From Acholoe squamosa (Eukaryota > Annelida > Polychaeta > Phyllodocida > Polynoidae): a stretch of DNA of 64,000 nucleotides. Where the stretch lies: contig OX439049.1 in NCBI GenBank assembly GCA_949317995.1, forward strand, positions 14,756,395-14,820,394. Reading direction: 5' to 3'. Position 1 is the first letter of the stretch. Every line of letters starts with the position of its first letter. Shown in pieces: positions 1-9,926 of the stretch. Made by a program: the position numbers and the translations under genes. Under the pieces are notes generated by a model, which did no database searches, had not been told where the DNA came from, and saw only the letters and a program-made list of their open reading frames with translations.

Positions 1-602
1 TAGGTCCTCAATCTGACGAGTTTAAAGATCTGGAGGGTTTTCAGTGAACTGTGCTTGAAGCAGACCCACAATAGATAGTCTAAAGCTACCCCATTAGCAA
101 GCAAATTTCCATGGACGCCCTTTTGCGTGCAAATACTTGGTTGGTTCGTGGAAAGATCATACATCAAAGTGGACAGTATGTATTCTTGATGGTGATACCT
201 GAGGGTAGGATGTTGGGACACTACTTTTGGTCGCTCCCAAAATAGGCAGGTGATATCAGATTATACAAAAAAAAAAGAAAAATTGCAAAGCCTAAATATG
301 GATACATACATATACACATATAATATTCATGTAGAGTTAATAGTAGGGTGCTCAAAGAGTTCCTTATAAAAGAGGAGTTACATTTGTCAAATTCAACTGG
401 TCAGCCATGGTACATCGTCTTCATATCAACAATTCTGAATCACATTGTTCATCTACCTGACAACTCTTGAAAGAGAAGCACTGGAGTTCTCTCTCTCTCC
501 CGCTCTCTCTCTTTATATTAAATAGAAACCAGTTCATCTACATGATGTTCATATGGTTTGCTTCATAATTAAAGCAATGCTTCTTATCATATCATTGACG
601 TA
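1..602. other. intergenic, no gene seen
   Basis: No ORF or splice pattern can be supported here. The stretch is AT-rich with a short CT-rich microsatellite at about 489-514. It ends at the target-site duplication of the hAT-like element that starts at 603. Confidence 0.5.
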
Positions 603-660
603 CAGGGGCGGATCCAGGAATTTGAAAAGGGGGGGGTCCAACCCTGGGGCCTATCACTCT

Positions 661-748
661 GATGTCGCAAGCCCAGCGTCATGATGTCATAAGCCCAGCG
701 TCGTGATGTCGCAAGCCCAGCGTCGTGATGTCACAAGCCCAGCGCCAT
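661..748 (+). repeat. 22-bp minisatellite, 4 copies
   Basis: Four consecutive 22-bp units start at 661, 683, 705 and 727. Each begins GATGTC and contains AAGCCCAGCG, with a few substitutions between copies. It lies just inside the left end of the hAT-like element. Confidence 0.9.
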
Positions 749-839
749 GACAAAGCTAGGGGGTTTGGGGGCACGGCCCCCCAAGAAAATTTTGAAATTT
801 AGACATGAAATGGTGCATTCTGATGCATTTCTAGACCCC

Positions 840-1640
840 AATCCAGTAAAGCATTTTGGTGTACCATCAGCAGTATAAACCCATGAACAGGGAATGAAAT
901 CTTATTAGATTTTGATTCCATTATGGTGCTTGGGGAGGCTTGGGGGTATGTCCCCTAGAAAATTTCAGACATATACATATCAAAGTCCAATTTCTAAAGC
1001 ATTTTGGTGTAAGCCTGGGGTGGGCAAGGTTTACATAAAGGGGATGCAAATCTTATGTGGTAATGCTTTGTTCTTTGTGAGGTTATGGTTGCTGGTCCTC
1101 TAGAAAAAATGTTGTAATATAGATGTCAAACTCTAGTTTGAGAGATTCAACTGGCCTTAGATGTGAATCTAGTAATTATAGATATTGTTGTGAAATGGGG
1201 TGTGGGGGCCTGCCCCCAGCTGTGGGAAAAATTGATGTCAAACCTTGAAGTTTAACGCATTTTGGTGTACCCTGAGGGGTATATTTATGCACTGATGATT
1301 AAGGGAGTTTTGGGTCATGCACAAAGAAAATCTTATAACATAATCATCAAACTTATGTTTAAAGCATTTTTGTATAGGCAAGCGTTTTCAGCATGGGAAA
1401 AAATTTATGTCCTGATACCATACATTGCTCTTTGATAGGGTTTGGACAGCTTGTCCCCCAAGGAAATGTTTGAAACATATTGGTGTCAAACACTGTAGTC
1501 TAAGGGTCTAATGAATTTCTGTATCATTAGGTGTGAATCTAGTATTTTCATTTGAAATTGATTTGGAGCCTGCCCTTAAGAAAACTTTGGAAAAAAAATG
1601 TCAATTTATTGTTTAAAGTATTTTTATGCACCCTAAGTGA
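840..1640 (+). repeat. degenerate dispersed repeat inside the hAT-like element
   Basis: The word AAAGCATTTTGGTGTA recurs in decaying form near 851, 996, 1252, 1362 and 1615. The first copies are followed by text about a GGGG-rich stretch, CCCCCAAGAAAATTT and a TCAAA word. The spacing is irregular (about 110-260 bp), so this is an old, eroded tandem structure and not a clean satellite. No coding potential. Confidence 0.5.
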
Positions 1641-2309
1641 TAAATAAATGGGATGTAAATCTGATAGAAAATTACCTGGGGAACCCCACATATATTATCC
1701 CATGCATAAGGCACACCCAATGTGTAGATGCCTATGTGGTCACTGCTGCATATTAGGGATAATTTTTAGTGGATTACCCCTAATCTAATGTAAATTATAC
1801 CCTACATCACTGACCCATTCCTATACCCAGCCTTTACGACTCGAACTCAACATATAGGGCTCACCTGGGATGGGTTTAAGGTATAAGGCCTAAAAAAAAA
1901 TATCTTGTGTTTAGGTAACATAGCCCAAAAAATTAGGGTAGGTAGGTCAGATTTTTTTTAAACTTTTTTAAGGGGTAATTGAAGGGCCATAATTAAGAGA
2001 AAATGTGCCAAACAAGTTTCGGATTGTTCACAAGTGTTATAGGAGGTTCTATTGGTTAAAGGAGCTTTGAATCGGCTACGTCCGCCACAGTGCTAACGTC
2101 GGCAGATGTAGGTCTTCGATTCAGAGCGCCTTTAATATTGAATGCCAGTTATATTCCTCACATCATGAGCTTTAATTTGATACCAAATATGCCTATATCT
2201 GGAAAATATCTGATATATTTTACAATTTTAGTGAACAATCTTTTTTAAAAAATTAGGGTCGGCCCCAAAAAATAGGGTCGGTCGGGATACCTGAACACAA
2301 CCTGTTTTT

Positions 2310-2509
2310 GGGTGAGACCAATCCTGATTGGTCTATGTATTGATACGGTCAGTACCACTACTACTCACCCACCTGCTACTCCTACACACACACACACACA
2401 CACACACTGCTACTGCTCCCTGAACATACCTGTGGGCAGTCACCCACTACTGCAGCCTGCTAGCCTAAGGGCACACACACATGGGACTCCTCCACTGCTT
2501 CAATTTTTT
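2310..2509 (+). repeat. A1 split direct repeat of the YR retrotransposon
   Basis: This 200-bp copy matches 7326-7529 almost base for base. It differs mainly by two CA units in an internal CA microsatellite. It starts GGGTGAGACC and ends CAATTTTTT. Confidence 0.95.
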
Positions 2510-4061
2510 GTTTTTTATATGCATCATGGTGGTTTGTTTGGTATGCCAACAGTCATACCATGGCAACAAAAAGCACTGTCCCAACTGTGGGGTGCTAAAC
2601 CACAAACTCACGGAGGAGACCAGGAGTAATGCAGTTTTTCATGAGGAAGAAGGGGGAGACCAAGGAGCTTCCAATATGGCCACCCCCCTGGGAGAGAGAA
2701 GGCAGAGCAATACAAAGTCACCAGAAGCTATTCTCCAGGAGAAGATTGCTATAGCAGAAGAAAAGGCAGGACTGCTCAGGAAAAAAGGTGACCTCTTAGC
2801 ATTGGAAGAAAGGCTAGCCTTAATTGACTTAGAGAATGCAGAACTGGAGGAGGATTACAAAAAATCTCTCAAAGACATACAGCAGAAGCAGTAGAGTGCT
2901 GCACACAAGAGGAGGGGTGCATTCGTAAATTTTCATGATTTGACTGCACCTAACAGCAGCTATTACCAGGGAGAAGCGTTTACGAACGCATCCAGGAGCA
3001 GCAGCAGATACGCCGACGACCGAGCGGAGTACACAGCATTTACTAACGCAGCCATCAGCGCCAAAGCCGAAGACGCCCGGACCTTGCCGAGCGCCTCCGA
3101 AGGCATATCCAACCCGAACACGGCCGAACACATACGGAGATACCCGAACGCCGCCGAAAACGGGCTCGGAGAGAGTCGGGGACGGTCGGCAGATGTACGG
3201 AGAATACCGAACGCCACTTCGGGTCTCTTCGGAGACGTAAACTCCTACAGCGGATTGAAAAAGAACGGTCACGGCTTGGATTACGATAGGCACCAGGGAG
3301 CAAACGCAAGCGGCATATTAACCAACGAGGATATACCGAGCGCTGCCGACAGCCTAGGTCGGAAACTTTCGGATTACGTCGGCTCGGGCAAGTTCGGCAA
3401 TGTTCGGGAACGCTCGGGAGTGCAAGATGGCGTTCCTTCCGCTTTCGCCGAGGGAGACAATTTACAGCAGGAGTTTATGCTTTTTTTGGCTGGAAAACAG
3501 CAAAAATTGCTCAATCAGGCTAAGCAGAACCCAGTAGGCAGTGCTACAGTCCCAACCACAGCAGCACAGGAGGTACCACAGCTGTATTACTTGGATGGGA
3601 CACCCTACACTGGGTCTTTGCCTGACACACAACATCAACAACACAGGATCACACCACCCAAGCTTCCCCCCTCTGCTACCATCCAGGCTGGATTATCAAC
3701 TGCAGGCCTGACAGCTGAGAATATGGGCGTGGAGGGGTACCTTGCCGGCTACCTGGATGCAAAGGACCAAGGTGACTTGTTATCCACTTTATTTAAGATA
3801 GGTGAAGCTTCTAAGAAAAAGAGGTCACAACACTGGTTAAGGCCAGATTACCACATTCCCACTGACAAAGTCTACTCTGATATGACATACAGAGAGCTAA
3901 TATACGGTATGACATGTGTCCAGGAGAAGTTAGCTATTGCTAATTTACCACAGTGGTCTGCAAAAAGTTATGGTGACCATATGAGATTCGTAGCTAGGAA
4001 GAGCCTCAATGCCACATGTACCTCGAGTGCACTAGCTAAATATGATCATGATCTCTACTAG
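2481..4061 (+). CDS. Gag-like ORF1 of the YR retrotransposon, with internal UAG
   Basis: One reading frame is open from 2481 to 2891, stops at a TAG (2892-2894), and continues open in the same frame to a TAG at 4059-4061. The first part has a CxxC pair (CPNCG) followed by a charged, leucine-rich segment likely to form a coiled coil. The second part is rich in Asn, Ser, Ala and Arg over about 150 residues and then becomes more globular. By position it should be the nucleocapsid/capsid-like ORF; there is no recognisable conserved domain. The internal TAG may be an inactivating mutation or the end of a separate small ORF. The real start codon is uncertain because A1 overlaps the 5' end. Confidence 0.6.
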
Positions 4062-4449
4062 AGTGATTTCAGGGGAGTTACCCGGATTTCAGACAGCTGA
4101 GCACGCATCAGTCTCTGATAATTTGGGCTCCGATAACCTACAGGTGGTACAGGATTTGAAGGCTGAATTAGCCAGATTAAAAGCAGGTAACAAACAAGGC
4201 ACTAAAGGTAAAGGCCCCTCTACTCAAAACAGAATCCATTGCCCTACGGATGTTTGTGCTTTGTTCAATTACACTAGATGTTGGTATAACCCATGTAACA
4301 GGCAACACATATGCGCGGTGTGTAAGGGCCCCCACCCAGCAAAAGGGGGGTGCAAAAACCAACCAGCAACCACAAGCAGTGGAGCAAACAATAATGCGGG
4401 AGGGGGGTCAACCTTTTTCGCACCACCGATCCACTCCCGCGTATCTTGA
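4042..4449 (+). CDS. zinc-finger C-terminal part of Gag-like protein (YR element)
   Basis: This 135-codon ORF overlaps the end of the preceding one in another frame. After a lysine/glycine-rich stretch it carries a Cys/His cluster (CALFNYTRCWYNPCNRQHIC followed by AVCKGPHPAKGGC). This arrangement of spaced cysteines with a GPHP motif is typical of the zinc-finger region in Gag-like proteins of DIRS-order elements. It most likely continues the upstream Gag ORF through a frameshift, either programmed or mutational. Nothing else in the ORF is recognisable. A further open segment in the same frame follows after the TGA, up to about 4770, and leads into the RT region. Confidence 0.6.
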   Translation: MIMISTRVISGELPGFQTAEHASVSDNLGSDNLQVVQDLKAELARLKAGNKQGTKGKGPSTQNRIHCPTDVCALFNYTRCWYNPCNRQHICAVCKGPHPAKGGCKNQPATTSSGANNNAGGGSTFFAPPIHSRVS

Positions 4450-4690
4450 TGTACAAATAGTATTGACGGTGCCCATGATATTCCGGATTCCTACGGTTCC
4501 GCGGTCAATGTAACAACCAACAATTTACCAGACATTTATTGTGATAGAGACTCGCTTGTGTGTACTTCGGACATATCAGAATTATTGTCAATTTATGGAA
4601 GCTATGCTCCATTGTGGGATATTAACTCCACCCATATCCTAAAAGGGGTCAGATCTCAAATGAAACCCACAGGCTGGTTATCAATGCTTA

Positions 4691-6229
4691 GTGGAGGTCC
4701 TAATTCAGTTTATGGTACAAATGGTTGGGATTATGACGCCGCATTCCTGCGGCATAATGCACAGGTTTAAAGTAGTGGACCCAAACACACATATTAGTGA
4801 GTATAGCACTAAGAACTATGTACCCCAAGAAGCAAGGAACTTCATTGATAACCTGCTAAAGACAGAAGTAGACCAAGGCAAATTGTCTATAGTCACAGCA
4901 GCACCTACTTGCATCCACGCCTTAGGTGCAGTTGAGAAAAGAGATGGCGGTTATAGACCGGTAACGGACGCCAGTAGACCAGAAGGTCTATCTATTAATT
5001 CACATATGAACGAGACATTCCACCACTTTAGTTACACTAGCATCGATGATGTGACTAAGGTGCTCCGACCCGGTATGTTCATGGCAGTCACAGACATTTC
5101 TGCAGCGTACCGCTCTATTATGATTAGGCCAAGTGATAGGCAATTCCAGGGCCTACAGTGGACATTCGACTCACAGAAAGTGTATTTAGTGGACAACTTC
5201 GTGTCATTCGGCACTAGAATGGCTGCATTCCTCTTTAATAGGATTACTGACAGCATAGCTCGTTATATGAGAGCTAACGGTTATTATTGCTTTAATTATC
5301 TCGATGACTTACTTACCATGGGTAACTCATATGCTGAGTGCCAAAAAGCACAGTTGTTTCTACATAGCACACTCCACTCGTTGGGTTTTTTCTTATCCTA
5401 TAAGAAGGTTCTTTCACCTGCACAAGTTCAAATTTATCTAGGGATAGAAATTGACTCACTACAAATGTGCCTCAGACTACCGGAGAGTAAGATCAATAAA
5501 TTGCACAGTGAGCTACGTTTCTTTGTAGGTCGCCGAAGGGCAACCAAGAAACAGCTGCGCCGTTTATGCGGGATCTTAGCACACTGCTCTACTTTAGTCA
5601 GGGGGGGCAGGACATTCTCGCACAGAGTCATAGGCATGTTATCTGCGTTCACGAGCACTAAAAGGTACATAACCCTCTCTACCGGGTTCTTCAAGGACCT
5701 AGACTGGTGGCTAAGATTCGCAAAGTGGTTTAATGGCGAAGCAAAAATTGTCAGCACTCTACCGTCCACAAAAAGTGACTTATACATGGACGCATCAGAC
5801 AGGGGCTACGGTGTCAGGTACGGCAAGGACTGGATATGTGCAGGTTGGGGATGCAGGATCAGTATGAACATAGACAGTCATGGACACTGCCTCCCACCAC
5901 CTAGTCAATTCGTGCCTGAAAACATAAACATCAGGGAGCTATACCCCATCTTAATGGCAATTAATAGGTGGGGACCTTTATGGCGCAATAGAAAAATTGT
6001 CTGTTACACGGATAACACCCATGTAGTAAGCGCACTGAATAAGGGCAAAAGTACAAATACAAGAGCGATGGACTTCCTGAGAGAACTGTTTTGGCTTACA
6101 GCTCTTTATAACTGCCATATTGTAGCATTACATATCCCAGGACGACTTAATGTCCTTGCAGATGCTTTGTCAAGAGTGTTATATTACCCGCATAACCTTC
6201 CTATGTATCTATGTTGTAGCGGCGGCTAA
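4691..6229 (+). CDS. reverse transcriptase / RNase H of the YR retrotransposon
   Basis: The ORF of 512 codons is fully open. It would copy the element's RNA into DNA. RT motifs are visible: GYRPVTDAS near residue 90, MAVTDISAAYRS with the first catalytic Asp near 135, and the active site FNYLDDLLTMG near 200 (YLDD in place of the usual YxDD consensus). The RNase H domain follows with LYMDASDRGYG, NIRELYPIL, CYTDNTHVV and PGRLNVLADALSR, giving the D-E-D-D set. The listed first codon is GTG, so translation probably enters from the upstream frame or at an internal ATG near 4769. The 3' end overlaps the recombinase ORF by 80 bp, suggesting frameshift or reinitiation. Confidence 0.9.
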   Translation: MEVLIQFMVQMVGIMTPHSCGIMHRFKVVDPNTHISEYSTKNYVPQEARNFIDNLLKTEVDQGKLSIVTAAPTCIHALGAVEKRDGGYRPVTDASRPEGLSINSHMNETFHHFSYTSIDDVTKVLRPGMFMAVTDISAAYRSIMIRPSDRQFQGLQWTFDSQKVYLVDNFVSFGTRMAAFLFNRITDSIARYMRANGYYCFNYLDDLLTMGNSYAECQKAQLFLHSTLHSLGFFLSYKKVLSPAQVQIYLGIEIDSLQMCLRLPESKINKLHSELRFFVGRRRATKKQLRRLCGILAHCSTLVRGGRTFSHRVIGMLSAFTSTKRYITLSTGFFKDLDWWLRFAKWFNGEAKIVSTLPSTKSDLYMDASDRGYGVRYGKDWICAGWGCRISMNIDSHGHCLPPPSQFVPENINIRELYPILMAINRWGPLWRNRKIVCYTDNTHVVSALNKGKSTNTRAMDFLRELFWLTALYNCHIVALHIPGRLNVLADALSRVLYYPHNLPMYLCCSGG

Positions 6230-7208
6230 GCTATGCGAAGATTTGGACATGAAAGCGGCAATAGCGAGAGCGCATGCTTGGAGCGTTTCCACCTGGAAAA
6301 CTAAATGCAGCCAATGGAAAAGATTTATTGTGTTCTGTACCATCTCTGCCTCTATAGTCGTACCCACTTCGGTTCAGACCATGTGTCGATATTCAGTGTA
6401 CCTGTCTTCGGACTTGAAGTATAGCACTATAGACAATTACGTGAGTGCAGTGATAAGTTTAAATGCACATTATGGCTACGACGTAGCTTGGATAAGGACA
6501 AATTTTATGTTTAAGTGTACTATGTCAGGTCTGCGCAGGATCCTCGGTGACCCTATACCCACTAGAGTCACACTGTCAGTTTCGCAACTCTTGGACATGT
6601 TTACAAAGGTGAATCTAGCAGTACCTGACCATTTAGCTATGTGGGCATGCATCGTTACTAGCTTCAGGACCCTTCTCAGGAAGAGCAACCTAGTAGTAGA
6701 CAACGCAGCAAAAGCATCACCACACTTTCTAAGAAGAAAGTCTGTATCATTCACTAGCTGGGGAATGATTGTCACGGTTTCAAGCTCAAAAACAATCCAA
6801 TTTGGACAGAGAGTCCACCACATCCCGGTCGTAGGAGTCCCTAACTCACCACTTTGTGCAGTATCTTTACTCAAGAGACACTTTGACAGTACCCCTACGA
6901 CAGACCCTGAAGCACCTGCCTTCCTAGTGCGCAAAGGGAATTCGCTGGTCCCATTACAATACTCAGCACTACTTAAGTTCCTGAAACACCTACTAAGTAC
7001 TATTGGGATAGATACAAACAGGGCCGGAATACATTCTCTGAGACGTTCAGGCGCTGCCTTTATACACCTGTGCGGTATCCCACTAGAGGACATCAGATAC
7101 ACCGGTGACTGGACAAGCTTGTCTGCTCTTTTGTACTTAGCCAAACCACTTGGTACCAGGATAGATATAGACAATATAGTCGCCACGGCACTGAAAGCTA
7201 CTTTTTAG
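6150..7208 (+). CDS. tyrosine recombinase of the YR retrotransposon
   Basis: This 352-codon ORF encodes the integrating enzyme, which replaces the DDE integrase of LTR elements. Tyrosine recombinases use an R-H-R-Y catalytic set, and all of these are in plausible order: RTLLRKSN (first Arg), GIHSLRRSGAAF (HxxR), TGDW, and SALLYLAKP holding the nucleophilic Tyr. The N-terminal half has the helical SAM-like, DNA-binding character of phage-integrase family proteins (STWKTKCSQWKRF, STIDNYVSAV). It starts at an ATG inside the end of the RT ORF and has no frame break, so it may still be functional. Confidence 0.9.
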   Translation: MSLQMLCQECYITRITFLCIYVVAAAKLCEDLDMKAAIARAHAWSVSTWKTKCSQWKRFIVFCTISASIVVPTSVQTMCRYSVYLSSDLKYSTIDNYVSAVISLNAHYGYDVAWIRTNFMFKCTMSGLRRILGDPIPTRVTLSVSQLLDMFTKVNLAVPDHLAMWACIVTSFRTLLRKSNLVVDNAAKASPHFLRRKSVSFTSWGMIVTVSSSKTIQFGQRVHHIPVVGVPNSPLCAVSLLKRHFDSTPTTDPEAPAFLVRKGNSLVPLQYSALLKFLKHLLSTIGIDTNRAGIHSLRRSGAAFIHLCGIPLEDIRYTGDWTSLSALLYLAKPLGTRIDIDNIVATALKATF

Positions 7209-7255
7209 ACATACTAATGTGTAGAGTATCAGGACTATATCATTGTTCTGGTGTT

Positions 7256-7325
7256 GCCGGGTCATTTGGACTCAGTTTAGCCCAGACCGCAGCTACTGGT
7301 CCTTCATTACTGTTCCAGAATCAAT
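7256..7325 (+). repeat. B1 split direct repeat
   Basis: This 70-bp segment matches B2 (7580-7649) with one G/C difference. It abuts A2 directly, so the B1-A2 junction (TCAAT then GGGTGAG) represents the joined circle ends used by this class of element. Confidence 0.95.
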
Positions 7326-7399
7326 GGGTGAGACCAATCCTGATTGGTCTATGTATTGATACGGTCAGTACCACTACTACTCACCCACCTGCTACTCCT

Positions 7400-7430
<31 letters not shown>

Positions 7431-7529
7431 TACTGCTCCCTGAACATACCTGTGGGCAGTCACCCACTACTGCAGCCTGCTAGCCTAAGGGCACACACAC
7501 ATGGGACTCCTCCACTGCTTCAATTTTTT
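7326..7529 (+). repeat. A2 split direct repeat
   Basis: The second copy of A1, 204 bp, is longer by two CA units. It is followed by about 50 AT-rich bases before B2. Confidence 0.95.
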
Positions 7530-7579
7530 TTTTATGTAATTTCTCTGTATTAATATGTTATTACTTGTTAATAAATAGG

Positions 7580-7649
7580 GCCGGGTCATTTGGACTCAGT
7601 TTAGCCCAGACCGCAGCTACTCGTCCTTCATTACTGTTCCAGAATCAAT
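7580..7649 (+). repeat. B2 split direct repeat, right end of the YR element
   Basis: The second copy of B1. Its last base, 7649, is the right boundary of the retrotransposon, fixed by the restored MITE terminus next to it. Confidence 0.93.
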
Positions 7650-7979
7650 AGGCCTAAGCTATGCCTTATATATAGGTCTTAGCCAAGCATTATCTATATA
7701 TATAATTTAACGGTACTTTTTTCTGGATTGGCTTATGTTAGAACATTTTGAGGTAATTTATATATTTTAGATGCTGTAGAGTCATAAATTGTACAATTTG
7801 CAAACAATAAAAAGTATATTGAAGAGAGATAGGGGTCTTGAATGGGGGCAAACAAAGTGGACATCTGGGTGGTCCCAAAGGGGGGTCCACCTTCGGGGAC
7901 CCCTATTTTGGACATGTTATGGGTGGACCAAAAAGGAGGGGGTCCTGACCCCCAGGACCCCCCCCTAGATCCACCCCTG

Positions 7980-8250
7980 GTGACGTATACAAGAAAAAGA
8001 AGTAGATTTAGACGGAACTGATAATAGATCTATATCATATAATCAGTGTCAACAGGAAGAGTCTGTTCAAGGCTTGATCTGTTAAATCTGACAGGTTTTA
8101 AAGTGTTTATATTGCACTACACCCTCAGGATACAACAATATTATTTTCTCGTGTACACAATATACCAACAAAACAGCTATAGCAACCAATTATGGATAAA
8201 TGACAGTCTTTCCTCAAAAATGAAAGTCAGCTCATTATATTTTAAAAAGT
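7980..8250. other. short intergenic stretch
   Basis: AT-rich DNA between the hAT-like element and the decayed DDE-like gene. The only open frame (8046-8252) shows no domain and is not called. Confidence 0.4.
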
Positions 8251-9926
8251 GATCAATTATGGATGTTCTTTCTTCTTTTCATTCTGACACTGACTGCATT
8301 TTCCTCCCAGAGACTTACATGGTCAGTTTGTATGGGTGGCACCTCTCCGGTTATTACCGGAGAAAAATAAATATCTATGAGGACAGGTTGTATAAAACAA
8401 CTATTTAAAAGAGGGATGACATCTTACTTCTCCCCTCTTCTACCACCAAAGCTGACATATACAGGCTGTATGAGAAGACCATGTTGGATGTTGAGCAAAG
8501 AGCTGTTGCCCTGTCTACTTTCAGGAGTTTGTGGCGCAAGCTTCTCCCAGGTATAGTGTGCGCTAGGCCAATGAGTAACCTCTGTTGGGAATGTCAAAGA
8601 AATAACACGGGTCCAGCTGCTTACTCGAGCAAGTCAAGGAAGCAAAGCTTCGGAAGCAGACAGAACATCTACAGGTAGTAGCAAAGGAAAGGGCATACTA
8701 CCAGGACTTAGTAGCCAATGCTAAGGCAGATTAGAGGGAAGCAGGTTCACCTCCCCTTGGCCCTCATCCTCCATGCAGCACAGATTACCGGGTACATGTA
8801 CGTTTCGACTATGCCTAGCAGGTGCATCTACCCAATGCAACCTGGTCCACTGTACTCTCTAGTGCCTAGGAACTACCTGATAGACGAATCCCATTGCAGT
8901 AGTAAGGATTCTAATGCTGTAATCTCATATCTCCACCATTATTTTGAAAAGTATTCTCTGGGTGCCAAGCACTTGGATTTACATTGTGACAATTGCAGCG
9001 GACAAAATAAAAACAAATACATGTTGGCCTACTTGATGTAGCGGTGTCTGACTGGGCTAAACATCACCATAACTCTGGACTTTCTCATCACAGGGCACAC
9101 AAAATTTGCACCAGACTGGTGTTTTGGGCTTCTTAAGCAGAAGTTCAAAAGGTGTGATGTATCTAGTCCAGATGACATGAAGGCCGTTGTCCAGAGAAGT
9201 ACCCTGGAAGGTGTCAACATCCCACACCTAGTGGATGATGAGCAGGGGAATGTCACACTCCCTACTTACGACTGGCAAATCTTTCTCTCCCCTTTCAGCA
9301 AGGCAGTGACTGGCATTAAACAGTACCATCACTTTGAGTTCACTCATGAGCACCCGGGACAGGTTGCCATGAAGAAGGTGGTGGATGAAAACCCTGTCTT
9401 TTGTAACATCTTGACAAAGGAAGTAGGAGAGGTTCCTCAGGGTATGCCTGCCATCATTCCATCTCCAGGTCTCCCACCTTTCAGTCAATGGTACTTGTTT
9501 GAGAACATTAGGGACTTCTGTACCAGTTCAACCAGAGACATCACCTGTCCTAAGCCAACAGTAGAAAAGCCAGGGGCAAGCTCAGGACAAAGAGATAATG
9601 AGACCGAGGGCCAACAGCCAGAACAAGAGTCACTCAGAGGCCATGGAAAGGGCAGGGCCAGAGGCAGAGGCAGGGCTAGAGGAAGGGACAGAGGTAATGG
9701 TGAACAAGTAGAGCAGGAGGCACCTGTTGGTACTGGTAGAGGCATGGGCAAAGGCAGGGGCAGGGGCAGGGGTAGAGGCAGAGGCAGAGGCAGGGCTCAA
9801 AGCCAAGAACTGGAGCCGAGATCAAGAGAACGACCTAAAAGTGCCACATCACAGAAACGGGCCAGGAGCCCTTCATCAGAAGATGACTTAACTGACAAGT
9901 CGTGGAGTGCATGTGATTCTGACTAA
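8251..9926 (+). pseudogene. decayed transposase-like gene (DUF7869-like family)
   Basis: Several open segments on the plus strand read as one protein interrupted by frame changes. 8481-8678 holds a region with LSTFRSLWRKLLPG and SNLCWECQRNN. 8718-9041 and 9177-9926 share a frame and hold HCDNCSGQNKNKY, then GHTKFAPDWCFGLLKQKF and PTYDWQIFL. The acidic residues set in these motifs suggest a DDE-type nuclease fold, but the family is functionally uncharacterised; the DUF7869 name is from memory of its motifs. A TAG at 9039-9041 sits where a Trp (TGG) would fit. The C-terminus is an RG-rich tail (about 9640-9810) and then basic/acidic. Frame slips occur near 8690-8830. Domesticated gene or transposon remnant are both possible. 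Confidence 0.6.
9640..9810 (+). repeat. RG-coding minisatellite
   Basis: A purine-rich GGCAGRG-type hexamer run encodes Arg-Gly repeats in the C-terminus of the decayed gene. Such RG tracts bind nucleic acid in many proteins; here it may only reflect repeat expansion. Confidence 0.7.

Larger units (their letters stand above)
2310..7649 (+). mobile_element. Ngaro/PAT-like tyrosine-recombinase retrotransposon
   Basis: The element has the split direct repeat architecture A1 - coding region - B1 - A2 - B2 that is typical of Ngaro and PAT elements of the DIRS order. A1 is 2310-2509, B1 7256-7325, A2 7326-7529 and B2 7580-7649. Its ORFs in order are gag-like (about 2481-4449), reverse transcriptase/RNase H (about 4691-6229) and tyrosine recombinase (6150-7208). 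There is no methyltransferase or integrase ORF. Boundaries are confirmed because removing exactly 2310-7649 restores the terminus of the MITE it sits in, with no target-site duplication, as expected for recombinase-mediated insertion. RT and recombinase frames are open; the gag region carries an in-frame UAG and a frame change. Confidence 0.9.
1887..7654. mobile_element. Harbinger-like MITE split by a retrotransposon
   Basis: The left terminus GGCCTAAAAAAAAATA starts at 1887 and is followed by TTGTGTTTAGGTA. The matching right terminus is split: its inner part lies at about 2270-2309 and its last five bases are 7650-7654, on the far side of the nested retrotransposon. When 2310-7649 is left out, the right end read on the minus strand is GGCCTAAAAACAGG followed by TTGTGTTCAGGTA, which mirrors the left end. 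TAA flanks both sides (1884-1886 and 7655-7657), matching the 3-bp TWA duplication of PIF/Harbinger elements. The element alone is about 428 bp and non-coding. Confidence 0.7.
603..7979. mobile_element. hAT-like DNA transposon, non-autonomous, carrying nested insertions
   Basis: The left end reads CAGGGGCGGATCC from 603. The right end, read on the minus strand from 7979, is CAGGGGTGGATCT, so the termini are imperfect inverted repeats of the CAGGG type. The 8 bases outside are TTGACGTA (595-602) and GTGACGTA (7980-7987), a target-site duplication with one mismatch; 8 bp is the hAT length. Without the nested insertion (1887-7657) the element is about 1.6 kb and codes for nothing I can recognise. 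The left interior holds a 4 x 22-bp minisatellite and scattered degenerate copies of an AAAGCATTTTGGTGTA word. Assignment to hAT rests only on the termini and the duplication length. Confidence 0.7.

Noticed and set aside
2829..3309. Three overlapping minus-strand ORFs opposite gag
   Set aside because: They are open because the CpG-rich segment lacks TA-type stops; no domain or start context supports them.
6476..7186. 236-codon minus-strand ORF
   Set aside because: It is the shadow of the tyrosine recombinase ORF, which has its catalytic motifs on the plus strand.
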